In this document: positions 52,615 to 64,000 of the stretch, piece after piece
How positions within the stretch are numbered: the stretch's first letter is position 1
Layout: every line of letters begins with the position of its first letter
Assembly (NCBI GenBank): GCA_902800305.1
Contig: CADCDP010000015.1
Span: 33,650-97,649, forward strand
Direction: 5' to 3'
DNA from: an uncultured Bacteroidales bacterium
GTDB taxonomy: Bacteria; Bacteroidota; Bacteroidia; Bacteroidales; Bacteroidaceae
DNA length: 64,000 bases
Program-made: the position numbers and the translations under genes
The notes under the pieces: model-generated
What the model saw: only the letters and a program-made list of their open reading frames with translations
Told to the model about the DNA's origin: nothing
The model's database searches: none

Positions 52615-53094
52615 ATGAAAACAATCACGCTCAACATTTCCGTCGCCATCAAGAATGAGGCAGAACTCACACCTGAAGAGCAACATCTTCTCCACGAAGC
52701 CCAACAAGCCACCTACCGCAGCTATGCGCCCTACTCCCATTTCTCGGTGGGTGCTGCTGTCGAGCTGGAAGATGGCAGCATCGTCTCTGGCAGCAATCAA
52801 GAGAATGCGGCTTATCCCTCTGGCACCTGTGCCGAGCGCACCACCGTCTTCTATGCCAACTCACGCTATCCCAATCTTGGTGTCCGACGCATCGCCATTG
52901 CCGCACGTGGCACTGATGGAACTTTCACACCTCGCCCCATCTCACCTTGTGGAGCCTGTCGGCAGGTGTTGCTCGAAACCGAACAACGGGCAGGTCGCAA
53001 CATCGAGGTGCTGCTCTATGGAACCGATGGCACCTATTGCCTCCACTCCATCAAAGAGCTTCTTCCACTCAGCTTCGACGACACATTCCTATAA
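52615..53094 (+). CDS. cdd: Cytidine deaminase
   Basis: About 159 residues from the ATG at 52615, 20 bases after the -7 box; the frame to 52564 crosses the promoter. The zinc ligands and catalytic Glu are in GTCAERTT and PCGACRQVL, the usual CxE...PCxxC arrangement. YAPYSHFSVGAAV is the substrate-site opening. It converts cytidine and deoxycytidine to uridine forms in nucleoside salvage. The 23-nt palindrome array starts 23 bases after the stop. Confidence 0.94.
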   Translation: MKTITLNISVAIKNEAELTPEEQHLLHEAQQATYRSYAPYSHFSVGAAVELEDGSIVSGSNQENAAYPSGTCAERTTVFYANSRYPNLGVRRIAIAARGTDGTFTPRPISPCGACRQVLLETEQRAGRNIEVLLYGTDGTYCLHSIKELLPLSFDDTFL

Positions 53095-53117
53095 CCCCAT
53101 CCTCGTCACCCCAAAAT

Positions 53118-53186
53118 CGCACCCGTCGGGTACGCTTCACCGCACCCGTCGGGTGCGATGAGTCGTACCCGACGGGTGCGGCACAT
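53118..53186. repeat. Three-unit 23-nt palindromic repeat, copy 3
   Basis: Units 53118-53140, 53141-53163 and 53164-53186 with the same ACCCG(T/A)CGGGT cores as copies 1 and 2. The tail seen in the other two copies is absent; CGGTGACGTC follows. It lies between the convergent cdd and PL11 genes and may end both transcripts. Confidence 0.9.
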
Positions 53187-53209
53187 CGGTGACGTCTTAT
53201 GTCCTCAGA

Positions 53210-55459
53210 TTATTTCGCCATGCACTTCTGTGTCGAGACAGAGCCATCGGAATAATGCGTTTTTACGATGTAGAAACGCTGACCATCAGTAGGCGATGTG
53301 ATGCGCTGGCCATTTATATTATAATATGTACGCGCGAGAACCTCCTTGTCGGCAGCCATGACATCGCGGACAGGAGTCACTTCGTCCTTCACACCTTGGA
53401 AGCCATCTACAAAGTCGGGCAGATAGTAACCCAGATGGGGTGGTTGGTTGTAGGCACAATTCTGCCATGCGACACCCATACGGTAAACATGGTCGTGCAT
53501 CAGCGTTGGCACACGATATTTCGTGGTGGTCGTGCTGCTGACAATATACACTTGCGAAGGGTCTTTGCTGTTCCACCAAATGACCTCTTCCCGCCAGTCG
53601 CCAAAGAGGTCGGCTTGCAAACAAGGTGTGGATTTGGTGGAATTGCAGGAAGACGGGGTCAAGCCTAATGCCGAGAAGGTTTTCACCGAGGAAGCCGTGG
53701 CATAGATGCCCAACTCTGTGATGCTACCCGCCCACTTCGAGATGGCCGTGCCATCCAACAGTTCATCGTAAACATCGCCATCCCAATAGATACGGAAATT
53801 CATCGAAGGCTTCGTCGAGCCTACCTCTCTGCCCGTCACTGCATTGAACGGATTCTGATTGCGGCTACCCTTGTCGAAACCACCGTATGCCGACCAAAAT
53901 TCATAGCCACGACTACCCGATGCAATGTCGGCAGCCAAACCACGGCCATTGTCGGCACCTTCCTGTCCACCTTTCCAAAGAATCTCGCCCGTGGCTGCAT
54001 CGTGCAAGTCCCAAGCATACTCACCTTTTTCCTCATGGATGTCAAAAAGTTCCAAACCTGGACGGTCTGGGTTCATGTCGCCCAAATGGATGGCATCGCC
54101 ATGACCGAATCCCACGGCATAGAGCATCTTTCCGTCGTTGTCGAGTGCCGCCGAACCCCAGATAATCTCATCGCAACCATCACCATCCACGTCACCCACC
54201 GAAAGGTTGTGGTTGCCGTTGGCATACATGGTGTTCCGACCCATTCCCGAGGAACAAGCCTTGGGCGTATAGGTCTTTTCAGTACCATTGGCATCCTTCA
54301 GCCGATAAGTCGTCTTCTTGTCCGAACTGTGCAACCAACGTGTCTTCAGCTTCTCACCATCGAAATCGACTGCCCACAAATAGGCGTAGGTGTAGTAACC
54401 ACGGCACATTACCGCCGACGGACGTTCTTCCTGTCCAGCCAAATAGGCCACACAAGCTAGATAGCGTTCTCCACGATTGCCATAGTCGCCACGGTCTTTC
54501 TTACCACTACGGTCGTCCCAATTGAACGTGCCAGTCGCATCACTCAACTTTGCTTCGGCATTGCGGTTGGGATAATAAGCAATAGTGTGGATGGCTTTAC
54601 CTGTCAATCCCTCAAAAACAGTCAGATACTCATGTCCGCCATTGACACGGCCTCCCGACACACGCCAATCCTTCGTGTTGCTGGCATTTCGTATCGTGGC
54701 GAGGTCAGCAACTTGATTCACATACACACCTGTGCCATCCTTCGAACCTGGAGCCGTCTTGCAAATCAGCTCTGCCCGCCCATCCTTGTCGAAGTCATAG
54801 ACGAGGAACTGCGTGTAGTGTGCTCCTGCACGGATGTTCACGCCGAGGTCGATACGCCACAACTTCTCGCCCGTAAAGAGACGGTAACAGTCCAGATAGA
54901 CGTTACCCGTATAGCCACTCTGCGAATTGTCCTTGGAGTTGCCGGGATCCCACTTCACAATCAGTTCATACTGACCGTCGCCATCCACATCGCCCACCGA
55001 GCAGTCGTTAGGCGAGTAGGTATAACTACCCTCAGAATTGCTACCGCCAGCAGGTCTATCCAACTGCAAGAGGTGGTAACCACGTTTGTTGAAGGCGACA
55101 GGCGCAAGGGTATCGACGGGCACTCCGTTCTGCAACGTCACCAACTGAAAGGTCGAAGTCGAAGTGGAAGCGACTCGTTTGCTCGTCGCATTGCGAATCG
55201 TGTCACCAACCACTACTCCATCCTTCAACACCAAAAACGAGGTGTGTATATCGTCTGTGTCCAACAGTCGCCACGACAGGAACAATGACGATGCCGCCGT
55301 GTTGATGCACACTAACCCACGGTCAAGCCGCTCTTTCTGATAAGTCGGTGTATCGTCTGGAGATGGTGTCTGACGTTCATCGGCAAACCCCTTGGCAGCA
55401 ACAGCCAACAGCAGCGATGCCAATGCAAATCTAATAGTATGTCCAATCTGATAATTCAT
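53210..55459 (-). CDS. Rhamnogalacturonan lyase, PL11 family
   Basis: About 749 residues from the ATG at 55459, which begins a hydrophobic signal (MNYQIGHTIRFALASLLLAV); the frame reaches 55492 but would overlap the ABC-F spacer. The PL11 eight-bladed propeller is recognisable from RLDRGLVCI, SVGDVDGDGQYELIVKWDPGNS, DFDKDGRAELICKTAPGSKDG and repeated calcium-binding DxDxDG loops. It cuts the rhamnogalacturonan I backbone of pectin between GalA and Rha. The end (YYNINGQRITSP, FYIVKTHYSDGSVST) resembles a sorting tail. No SusCD pair is nearby, so it is a lone surface enzyme. Confidence 0.88.
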   Translation of the reverse strand: MNYQIGHTIRFALASLLLAVAAKGFADERQTPSPDDTPTYQKERLDRGLVCINTAASSLFLSWRLLDTDDIHTSFLVLKDGVVVGDTIRNATSKRVASTSTSTFQLVTLQNGVPVDTLAPVAFNKRGYHLLQLDRPAGGSNSEGSYTYSPNDCSVGDVDGDGQYELIVKWDPGNSKDNSQSGYTGNVYLDCYRLFTGEKLWRIDLGVNIRAGAHYTQFLVYDFDKDGRAELICKTAPGSKDGTGVYVNQVADLATIRNASNTKDWRVSGGRVNGGHEYLTVFEGLTGKAIHTIAYYPNRNAEAKLSDATGTFNWDDRSGKKDRGDYGNRGERYLACVAYLAGQEERPSAVMCRGYYTYAYLWAVDFDGEKLKTRWLHSSDKKTTYRLKDANGTEKTYTPKACSSGMGRNTMYANGNHNLSVGDVDGDGCDEIIWGSAALDNDGKMLYAVGFGHGDAIHLGDMNPDRPGLELFDIHEEKGEYAWDLHDAATGEILWKGGQEGADNGRGLAADIASGSRGYEFWSAYGGFDKGSRNQNPFNAVTGREVGSTKPSMNFRIYWDGDVYDELLDGTAISKWAGSITELGIYATASSVKTFSALGLTPSSCNSTKSTPCLQADLFGDWREEVIWWNSKDPSQVYIVSSTTTTKYRVPTLMHDHVYRMGVAWQNCAYNQPPHLGYYLPDFVDGFQGVKDEVTPVRDVMAADKEVLARTYYNINGQRITSPTDGQRFYIVKTHYSDGSVSTQKCMAK

Positions 55460-55488
55460 ATCTTCCACAAGTTTTAGTTGCAAAGGCA

Positions 55489-57111
<1,623 letters not shown>

Positions 57112-57178
57112 TTACTTTTTACCCTTCGCCACCACCCTTTCACAGGGGTTGCTATGGCTTCGTTTTTCAATTCGGGTG

Positions 57179-57186
57179 CAAAGGTA
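57179..57186 (-). promoter_or_regulatory. -7 box for the ABC-F gene
   Basis: The minus strand reads TACCTTTG, 80 bases upstream of the ATG at 57099 and directly after the gapA terminator. Confidence 0.6.
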
Positions 57187-57187
57187 C

Positions 57188-57226
57188 AAAAAAAAAGGCA
57201 CTTCCCGAAGGAAATGCCTCTTTTTT
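57188..57226 (-). terminator. gapA terminator
   Basis: On the minus strand GAGGCATTTCC pairs with GGAAGTGCC across a TTCG tetraloop, followed by nine T residues. It begins 21 bases after the gapA stop. Confidence 0.9.
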
Positions 57227-57246
57227 ATGAGTTAATTGACAATCAA

Positions 57247-58263
<1,017 letters not shown>

Positions 58264-58441
58264 TTACATTATTAATTTAAAGGGTTGAAAAATATGTTAA
58301 CTAAATCTCTAAATACGTCCATGGTGTTCATCCACAATTACAATGGTGTGCCGTTGAACATGCTACCATTAAAAGTAACATTCCCATCATTAAAACCGAT
58401 ATAAATAAGCGATATTTCATGCTTTTTCTTATTTTCAAGTA

Positions 58442-58449
58442 CAAAGTTA
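58442..58449 (-). promoter_or_regulatory. -7 box for gapA
   Basis: The minus strand reads TAACTTTG, 181 bases upstream of the gapA ATG. It is divergent from the mscL box 13 bases away. Confidence 0.5.
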
Positions 58450-58462
58450 CGAATAATAATTG

Positions 58463-58470
58463 TAACTTTG
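58463..58470 (+). promoter_or_regulatory. -7 box for mscL
   Basis: TAACTTTG, 67 bases before the ATG at 58538. Confidence 0.55.
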
Positions 58471-58537
58471 CAAAGATTTAAGATATATTTTGACAACAAC
58501 TAACATTTTTATTACTTTTTAATCCATTAAAAAAACT

Positions 58538-58996
58538 ATGGCAAAAATTATTGACGAATTTAAAGAGTTTGCCTTTAAGGGCAATGTGGTTGACATGGCT
58601 GTTGGTGTCATCATCGGTGGCGCTTTCGGTAAAATCGTTTCTTCTGTGGTGGGCGACCTGCTTATGCCACTCATCGCTGCCATCGGCGGTGTGAATGTGA
58701 GCGACCTCAAATTGGAGTTGAAGCCCGGTGTCGAGGCCACTCTCAACGAGGCCGGAGAGGTTGTTACTGAGGCAGTTGCGCCTGTTACATGGAATTATGG
58801 CGCATTCTGCCAGAATGTGCTCGACTTCTTCATTATCGCCATCTGCCTTTTCTTCATGATTAAGGGTATCGCCAAACTTTCTTCGCTCAAGAAGAAGGAA
58901 GAGGAGGCCGCCGAAGCAGCCGCTCCAGCACCAGAACCAACCAAGGAAGAAATCCTGCTCGGTGAAATCCGTGACCTTCTGAAAGAAAAGAAATAA
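58538..58996 (+). CDS. mscL: Large-conductance mechanosensitive channel
   Basis: A 152-residue inner-membrane channel. The N-terminal helix and first membrane segment ([27 protein letters not shown]) are the most conserved part of MscL. A periplasmic loop (about 45-85) carries [13 protein letters not shown], the second helix is [19 protein letters not shown], and the C-terminus is a helical bundle with an Ala/Glu/Pro linker. It releases solutes on osmotic downshock. Confidence 0.95.
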   Translation: MAKIIDEFKEFAFKGNVVDMAVGVIIGGAFGKIVSSVVGDLLMPLIAAIGGVNVSDLKLELKPGVEATLNEAGEVVTEAVAPVTWNYGAFCQNVLDFFIIAICLFFMIKGIAKLSSLKKKEEEAAEAAAPAPEPTKEEILLGEIRDLLKEKK

Positions 58997-59053
58997 GTAG
59001 GTAAATTTCCCTTCTTTTGGAGGGATGGACTTTTTTAGTCCGCCCAATGCTCC

Positions 59054-59105
59054 AAACGACAAAATGCCAACTCGACTTTGCAGTCAAGTTGGCATTTTGT
59101 CGTTT
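59054..59105. terminator. Bidirectional terminator between mscL and dnaJ
   Basis: Arms 59054-59077 and 59082-59105 form a 24-bp stem with one mismatch and a 4-nt loop, ending in TTTT on the plus strand and AAA before the start. Confidence 0.88.
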
Positions 59106-59119
59106 TAATGTACATCACC

Positions 59120-60292
59120 TCACTTCTTGAAATAGGCTCGGAAATGACTAAAGATTTTGTCTTTGATACTTGGCGACGGATGTGCGTTGTCACCATTGGC
59201 AAGTGTCTCGATAGCTTTACGTTCCTCACGAGTCAAGGTTTCGGGCATATAAACCGAAATATTCACAATCTCGTCACCACGCTGGTGAGAGTAGCTGTTG
59301 ATGTCGGGGATGCCCTTCCCTTTCAGACGAAGTACGGTACCCGGCTGCGTTCCTGAAGGAATCGTAATTTTTGCCTTTCCATCATGGGTCGGAACTTCGA
59401 GAGAAGTGCCGAGCACTGCCTGTGGAATCGTCAGCAGGAGATTATAGACAAGGTCGCACCCATCGCGCATCAGGTCTGGATGTGGCTTCTCATGCACCAA
59501 AATCTGGAGGTCGCCATTCACGCCTCCCCGACGACCAGCTCCACCTTTCCCTTGGAAATTATACGCATAGCCCTCTACGAGTCCAGCAGGAAGTTCCACT
59601 TCCACCTGCTTCTCACCCTTCACGATACCTTCGCCCCCACAATGTTTGCACTTGTTCTTGATGACAGTTCCTTCTCCTCGACACGTGTCGCAAGCGGTTT
59701 GAGTCTGCATAATACCCAACATTGTCTGTCGGGTCTTATAGACAACACCCTGTCCGTTACAGGTCGGACACGTGGCTTCCTGTCCGTCTTCCGAACCTGT
59801 TCCGTTACAATGAGAACAGGTAATGTCTGTACGTACATTGAACTTTTTGGTGACTCCGTTCACGATGTCGTTCAAGTCCAGTTCGATACGCATACGCAAG
59901 TCCTGCCCCTTATAAACAGGCTTGCGACGTTGACCACCGCCACCGCCAAAACCACCGAAGCCGCTGAAACCGCCACCAAAGCCACCTCCGCCGAAGATGT
60001 CGCCAAACATACTAAAAATGTCATCCATCGACATACCTGCTCCTCCACCGAAGCCACCAGCACCAGGGCCGAATGCATCAGGACCGAACTGGTCATACTG
60101 CTGTCGCTTCTGTGGGTCGCGAAGCACATCGTATGCCTCGGCAGCCTCCTTAAACTTTTCTTCAGCTTCCTTGTCACCCGGATTACGGTCGGGGTGATAC
60201 TTAATGGCCATTTTCTTATAGGCCCGCTTTATCTCTTCGTCGGAAGCCGTCTTCGACACCCCCAGAACTTCGTAGAAATCTCTTTTTGCCAT
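59120..60292 (-). CDS. dnaJ: Chaperone DnaJ
   Basis: A 390-residue type I J-protein. J domain with the HPD tripeptide (YHPDRNPGD, about 33-41), Gly/Phe-rich region (about 75-125), four CxxCxGxG zinc repeats ([36 protein letters not shown]; about 158-225) and the client-binding C-terminal domains. It stimulates DnaK ATPase. It follows grpE with a 4-base gap; dnaK is not in the window. Confidence 0.97.
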   Translation of the reverse strand: MAKRDFYEVLGVSKTASDEEIKRAYKKMAIKYHPDRNPGDKEAEEKFKEAAEAYDVLRDPQKRQQYDQFGPDAFGPGAGGFGGGAGMSMDDIFSMFGDIFGGGGFGGGFSGFGGFGGGGGQRRKPVYKGQDLRMRIELDLNDIVNGVTKKFNVRTDITCSHCNGTGSEDGQEATCPTCNGQGVVYKTRQTMLGIMQTQTACDTCRGEGTVIKNKCKHCGGEGIVKGEKQVEVELPAGLVEGYAYNFQGKGGAGRRGGVNGDLQILVHEKPHPDLMRDGCDLVYNLLLTIPQAVLGTSLEVPTHDGKAKITIPSGTQPGTVLRLKGKGIPDINSYSHQRGDEIVNISVYMPETLTREERKAIETLANGDNAHPSPSIKDKIFSHFRAYFKK

Positions 60293-60296
60293 AAAA

Positions 60297-60899
60297 TTAT
60301 TCTGCTACTGCTACTTTGGCGTAGCGGATTACTTTGTCGTTCAGTGTATAGCCAGCCGTCATGCAGTCAATCACCTTTCCCTTCTGGTCTTCGGGCAGTC
60401 CCGGCACCATAGCGATAGCTTCTTGGTAGTCGGCATCGAAAGGCAGTCCCACCACCTCCATCTTCTTCAAGCCTTCCTGCGCAAGCAGTTTGAAGAACTT
60501 GTCGATAATCAGGTTCAATCCCTCCTTCACGGCAGCCACGTCCTCAAACTTGTCCATGTTCTGCTGGGCACGCTCAAGGTCGTCAACGATGGGCAACAGC
60601 GTCGTAATGACTTTCGCACCGCCATTCTTAATCAGCTCAGCTTTCTCCTGCATCACTCGCTTGCGGAAATTGTCAAACTCAGCCACCTTATAGAGTTGCT
60701 GCGTCTTCAAGTCCGTAATTTGTTTTTCCAACTCCGCAATCTTATCTTCGGGAGTCGGCTCTTTCGCCTCTTCCACCTTGTCAGTAGCCTTATCGGAAGA
60801 ACCCTGCTCTTCCTTCACATCGGAGGCCGTTTCCTGCACCTCCTCATTGCGGTCAACGATTTCCTCGTTCACCTCTTCGTTCTTTATTTTTTTTTCCAT
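60297..60899 (-). CDS. grpE: Nucleotide exchange factor GrpE
   Basis: About 200 residues from the ATG at 60899 ([13 protein letters not shown]); an upstream ATG at 60926 adds nine basic residues and is possible. A long acidic N-terminal tail and coiled coil (about 45-100, [29 protein letters not shown]) precede the C-terminal beta domain ([22 protein letters not shown]). It releases ADP from DnaK. It is first of the grpE-dnaJ unit. Confidence 0.94.
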   Translation of the reverse strand: MEKKIKNEEVNEEIVDRNEEVQETASDVKEEQGSSDKATDKVEEAKEPTPEDKIAELEKQITDLKTQQLYKVAEFDNFRKRVMQEKAELIKNGGAKVITTLLPIVDDLERAQQNMDKFEDVAAVKEGLNLIIDKFFKLLAQEGLKKMEVVGLPFDADYQEAIAMVPGLPEDQKGKVIDCMTAGYTLNDKVIRYAKVAVAE

Positions 60900-61021
60900 A
60901 ATTCTTTTCACTTTTTCATTTTTCATTCAGCATAGTGCTTGACTGACAAAAACAATGCCAGCGCATGAAACACTGGCACCCGTATGACATCTTGTCACTT
61001 GTTTCATTTTCAATTCGGCTG

Positions 61022-61029
61022 CAAAGTTA
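61022..61029 (-). promoter_or_regulatory. -7 box for grpE-dnaJ
   Basis: The minus strand reads TAACTTTG, 123 bases upstream of the ATG at 60899. Confidence 0.55.
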
Positions 61030-61075
61030 CACATTATTTATGAATTGGTCAAGAAAAAAGCGAATTTTCCCTATA

Positions 61076-61165
61076 GGCAACGACGTTGCCCTCGATGACT
61101 CTTCGTCGTTGCCCCTCAAGACTCTACGTCGTTGCCCCTCGAGACTCAACGACGAAGAGTCATCG
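61076..61165. repeat. 23-nt period array of a different sequence
   Basis: Units at 61081-61103, 61104-61126 and 61127-61149 share CGTCGTTGCCCCTC and GACTC. A fourth, partial unit is inverted: 61093-61108 pairs perfectly (16 bp) with 61150-61165. GGCAACG and CGTTGCC at 61076-61090 form a further palindrome at the start. Confidence 0.85.
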
Positions 61166-61272
61166 GAAGTTGTATGTGATTGGCAGTTTGCAAAAGCAAG
61201 GAAACACTGCGTGGGGAAGCCCCTGCAAGCACTTTTTTGTGTATTTATAGTGAATCTTGAGAGAAAAAGAAG

Positions 61273-61280
61273 TAACTTTG
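61273..61280 (+). promoter_or_regulatory. -7 box for the adhesin-like gene
   Basis: TAACTTTG, 66 bases before the ATG at 61346. Confidence 0.55.
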
Positions 61281-61345
61281 CACATTGAAAGGCGTAAAGG
61301 GAAAAATGACGATCACTTATATTCACCTACATTAAAAACTAAAAA

Positions 61346-64000
61346 ATGAAGAAGGGAATCTTTAGAAAAATGACGGCACGAGCTGCGATGACGCTCTTCG
61401 CCCTGTTTTGCTTCCTTGGGGAAGCGAACGCACAAAAAACGTTACCTTACGAGTATGGCTTCGAGAAAGGCGACCCTGTTACTGAAGGCTGGAGCATGGT
61501 GGATTGCGACAAGCAATCGGAAATATATGCAGGTAGCAGTATGGGAGGACATTATCTGTTCGATTTCCACCCCAACAAAGACCATGACCAGTATCTTATT
61601 TCTCCCGAGCTCGACAGCAGTGCTCCTATCAGTGTGTTATTCTATTATAAAGTGGCGGATCCTGGTATATCTGCCATCTTCGAAGTAGGCTACTCCACTA
61701 CGACCAATGATGTCAGCGCCTTCACTTGGGACCTTCCCAGGACTTACTACAGCCCAGATAAGCATCCATACGCAAACACTTATCCTGCCGGCACTAAATA
61801 TATTGCAATTAAATACCGTAGTTTTAGTGACACCTGGTTGAACATAGATTCCTTCAGCTTCACCCAAGCGGAGCCTGTTTCCCTGCCCTACGAGTTCGGC
61901 TGTGAGAACTATCCCGAGGAAGAGGGCTGGATTTATGTTAATTGCGATTTATCCACAGATCAATGGTATTCTCCCGGTAATACTCATACAGGCAACCGTT
62001 GCTTTAGATTCTATCATGGCAGCAACAACGCTCCTCAGTGCTTGATTACTCCTATGTTTAGCGGCAATGCCGAAATTCTAATGTCGTTCTGGTACAAGGG
62101 GGGCAGCCCATTCCAAATAGGTTACTCCACCACCACGAATGACCTCAGTACCTTCACGTGGAAAGAGGAGATAACGCCCGATGGAACATGGAAACAATAT
62201 AGCGGCAAGTTCACTGGTGGTGTGAAATATATCGCCTTCAAGTATGCCTCCACCACTAAAGATACCTATTTGGACGACTTTTGCTTTGAGGCAGGGTCTA
62301 TCTATAAGCAACCGACAGACCTCACGATGGCGGACATCACATCCACTACTGCTACCATCACTTGGAAGAAACCTGCAAGCGGTGTCACTGGCTATTACTA
62401 TCAGTACAGGAAGAATGGTGCTGCTGATTGGGGGCCGGAAGTAAGTGTGTCCACTCCTTCTGCCTCACTGAATGGACTAAAGCCCGGTACAGACTATAAC
62501 TTCCGTGTGAGAGCCTGCTATGGTAGCGGCAATTATAGCAACTATGCCACCATCGACTTCACCACCGATTGCAGTACAGTGAGCGTGCCATACGCCGAAG
62601 GTTTCGAGTATGGCCTTGCCTGTTGGAGTTACGTGGGGGCTAACCTTGGGGTGAATAGGTTTTCAAGTATATCATACGAAGGGGAGCATGGTGTCATCTT
62701 CTACCACTCTGGAACCCCCCAGTACCTTATCTCTCCAGAGTTCGACAGCAGCGCAGCCATGACCATGTCGTTCTGGTCTTGGAAAAACTATACAGACAAT
62801 CCCGTCACTTTCCAAGTGGGCTACTCCACGACGACCAATGATGTCAGTGCCTTTACGTGGGGCGAAGAGGTTGCTGCCGATTGGGGATGGAAACAATACG
62901 AGAACGAAATCCCTGCAGGCACGAAGTTTGTCGCTATTAAATACACCAGCACCAACGCGGATAATCAGCTGATCTTGGATGACTTCAGCTTCGTAAAAGC
63001 CCCTGGCCACTACGGCACATGGATGGTGTCGTATGGAAGCGACTATATGGCTGTTGTCAATGTACTGAGGAATCGACTCGGCCTCAATCTGACGGAAGCC
63101 CAAGAGTTGGCGAGTTCGGCACCCTGCTACGTGCTGACAGATGTGTACGAGGAAGAGGCAAAGACATTGGCCACTTGGCTGACTGCAAAGGGAGCCATGG
63201 CGTATGCGAAGGACATGAGAAAACACGAAGGCTATGCCACTTGGCTAGAGTCGTGTGGAGACAGCTATTTGGCAGTTGTTAAGACACTGAAGGATATGCT
63301 CAATATTGGGCTGAAAGAGGCCAAAGAACTGGTTGACGCTGCACCTTGCATGGTGCGGGAAGACGTGTCGGAGGAAGAGGCACAGGCATTGGCCGATGCG
63401 CTGAATGCCAGTGGTGCCACGGCGTATGTAAAGGACCTGAACGAAAAATCCTACCCCCTGCCCTACACCTACGGCTTCGAGAACAACGACCTTGATGGAG
63501 CGGGATGGAGGCTTGTGAATTGCGAAGAAAGGTCGGATATCGAGAATAATAGTGACGCATACGAAGGGAATTATAGATTCCGATTCAGATTCACCTCCAA
63601 TCCGCCTCAATATCTCATCTCGCCTCTGTTGGAGGGAACTACGAGCGTAGCGGTGTCGTTCTACTACAAAAACGTTCGGGACATATATCCTGAGACCTTC
63701 CAAGTGGGTTACTCCACCACCGGTAAATCGCCTAATGACTTCACGTGGGGCAGAGAAGTGACGGCCAATGACGAAACCACATGGAAGCAGTATAAAGCCA
63801 CTTTCCCCGAAGGCACCAAGTATGTCGCAGTCAAGTACACTTCTAAAGACAAGTTTTATCTTTTCCTTGACGATTTCTGCTTTGAGGATGCGGACGGCAT
63901 TATCCTCGCTGTCACGGAGGATAACAACGACATCCTTAACGCCAACAAAGGCCAAGAGGTCAAGGTGAACATTTGGGGACTCACTCTGAAGGCGAACACG
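61346..64000 (+). CDS. Large secreted adhesin-like protein with Fn3 and two L7/L12-like repeats (3' truncated)
   Basis: The first 885 codons of a longer gene cut by the window end. Signal peptide to about 30 (GEANAQ). Four choice-of-anchor J / cleaved-adhesin-like modules begin near 33, 180, 414 and 705, each opening LPYxYGFE-like and containing QYLISPEF and FQVGYSTTTNDVSAFTW. A fibronectin type III domain lies at about 321-410. Two tandem repeats of 74 residues (556-629 and 630-700) match the C-terminal domain of ribosomal protein L7/L12 (second copy IGLKEAKELVDAAPC, EEEAQALADALNASGATAYV). Probably surface attached, by a tail outside the window. No enzyme motif is seen. Confidence 0.8.
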   Translation, partial: MKKGIFRKMTARAAMTLFALFCFLGEANAQKTLPYEYGFEKGDPVTEGWSMVDCDKQSEIYAGSSMGGHYLFDFHPNKDHDQYLISPELDSSAPISVLFYYKVADPGISAIFEVGYSTTTNDVSAFTWDLPRTYYSPDKHPYANTYPAGTKYIAIKYRSFSDTWLNIDSFSFTQAEPVSLPYEFGCENYPEEEGWIYVNCDLSTDQWYSPGNTHTGNRCFRFYHGSNNAPQCLITPMFSGNAEILMSFWYKGGSPFQIGYSTTTNDLSTFTWKEEITPDGTWKQYSGKFTGGVKYIAFKYASTTKDTYLDDFCFEAGSIYKQPTDLTMADITSTTATITWKKPASGVTGYYYQYRKNGAADWGPEVSVSTPSASLNGLKPGTDYNFRVRACYGSGNYSNYATIDFTTDCSTVSVPYAEGFEYGLACWSYVGANLGVNRFSSISYEGEHGVIFYHSGTPQYLISPEFDSSAAMTMSFWSWKNYTDNPVTFQVGYSTTTNDVSAFTWGEEVAADWGWKQYENEIPAGTKFVAIKYTSTNADNQLILDDFSFVKAPGHYGTWMVSYGSDYMAVVNVLRNRLGLNLTEAQELASSAPCYVLTDVYEEEAKTLATWLTAKGAMAYAKDMRKHEGYATWLESCGDSYLAVVKTLKDMLNIGLKEAKELVDAAPCMVREDVSEEEAQALADALNASGATAYVKDLNEKSYPLPYTYGFENNDLDGAGWRLVNCEERSDIENNSDAYEGNYRFRFRFTSNPPQYLISPLLEGTTSVAVSFYYKNVRDIYPETFQVGYSTTGKSPNDFTWGREVTANDETTWKQYKATFPEGTKYVAVKYTSKDKFYLFLDDFCFEDADGIILAVTEDNNDILNANKGQEVKVNIWGLTLKANT

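Larger units (their letters stand above)
60927..61345. other. Divergent spacer between grpE and the adhesin-like gene
   Basis: This 419-base spacer contains a CCAG/CTGG hairpin near 60957-60978, the grpE promoter box (61022-61029), a 23-nt period array (61076-61165) and the promoter of the downstream gene (61273-61280). No CIRCE-like heat-shock element is visible. Confidence 0.6.

Noticed and set aside
60927..61021. CIRCE or HrcA operator upstream of grpE
   Set aside because: No TTAGCACTC-N9-GAGTGCTAA-like inverted repeat is present; only a short CCAG/CTGG hairpin is seen.

Overview
The window is a stretch of chromosome from a member of the Bacteroidales, most likely the Prevotellaceae. Four things point there. 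Promoters follow the Bacteroidetes TAnnTTTG form and there are no Shine-Dalgarno sites. Secreted proteins end in T9SS-like sorting tails. The trp operon runs B-E-G-D-C-F-A, and there is a seven-gene V-type ATPase operon with a DUF2764 gene. A 29-residue mS38-like protein typical of Bacteroidetes sits in front of RNase G. I see no tRNA, rRNA, CRISPR, prophage or insertion sequence.

Layout. 1-4.8 kb: secreted or membrane proteins (sorting-tail protein, DUF4468, beta-helix protein, TMEM43 homologue). 4.9-11.7 kb: a complete trp operon behind a leader peptide with three tandem Trp codons and a strong terminator, a classical attenuator. 11.8-19.3 kb: an orphan promoter with a 4x21-nt repeat, a DUF4886 hydrolase, an unknown secreted protein, altronate dehydratase with an NhaC-type antiporter, and a large secreted sorting-tail protein. 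19.5-31.1 kb (minus strand): nadA-mnmA, a second NhaC, and the V-ATPase operon E-DUF2764-A-B-D-I-K. 31.2-32.8 kb: a degraded accessory patch with a second 4x21-nt array, a decayed sorting-tail gene and a nucleotidyltransferase whose promoter and start region is duplicated. 32.8-36.9 kb: an M15 peptidase, gmd-fcl (GDP-fucose synthesis) and a hemerythrin-LuxR regulator. 37-46.8 kb: a metal and redox locus with a fused FeoA-FeoB, a Cys-rich FeoB partner, two porin-like barrels, an imelysin lipoprotein, a di-heme DUF1111 lipoprotein, a mono-heme lipoprotein and a CcsB-like fragment protein. 46.8-64 kb: a Rid-family protein, DUF3078, mS38-like protein plus RNase G, GH73/LysM, cytidine deaminase, a PL11 rhamnogalacturonan lyase, ABC-F, GAPDH, MscL, grpE-dnaJ, and a partial large adhesin-like protein carrying two ribosomal L7/L12-like repeats.

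How the genes work together. The strongest system-level signal is 35.9-46.8 kb. A di-iron sensor and transcription factor is divergent from ferrous iron uptake (FeoAB). Next to it lies an operon of lipoproteins that should be surface exposed (acidic residues follow the lipid Cys), including two c-type cytochromes and an imelysin, plus two outer-membrane barrels. I infer a surface iron reduction and uptake system; this is a hypothesis. The V-ATPase rotor subunit keeps the residues that bind Na+ in NtpK, and an NhaC antiporter lies directly downstream, which suggests a sodium economy.

Six short intergenic arrays (three or four units, period 21 or 23 nt, rich in inverted repeats) recur through the window. 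Three share one GC-rich palindromic sequence. Two others sit behind orphan promoters and can be read as tiny ORFs with four heptapeptide repeats. I do not recognise this class as described.
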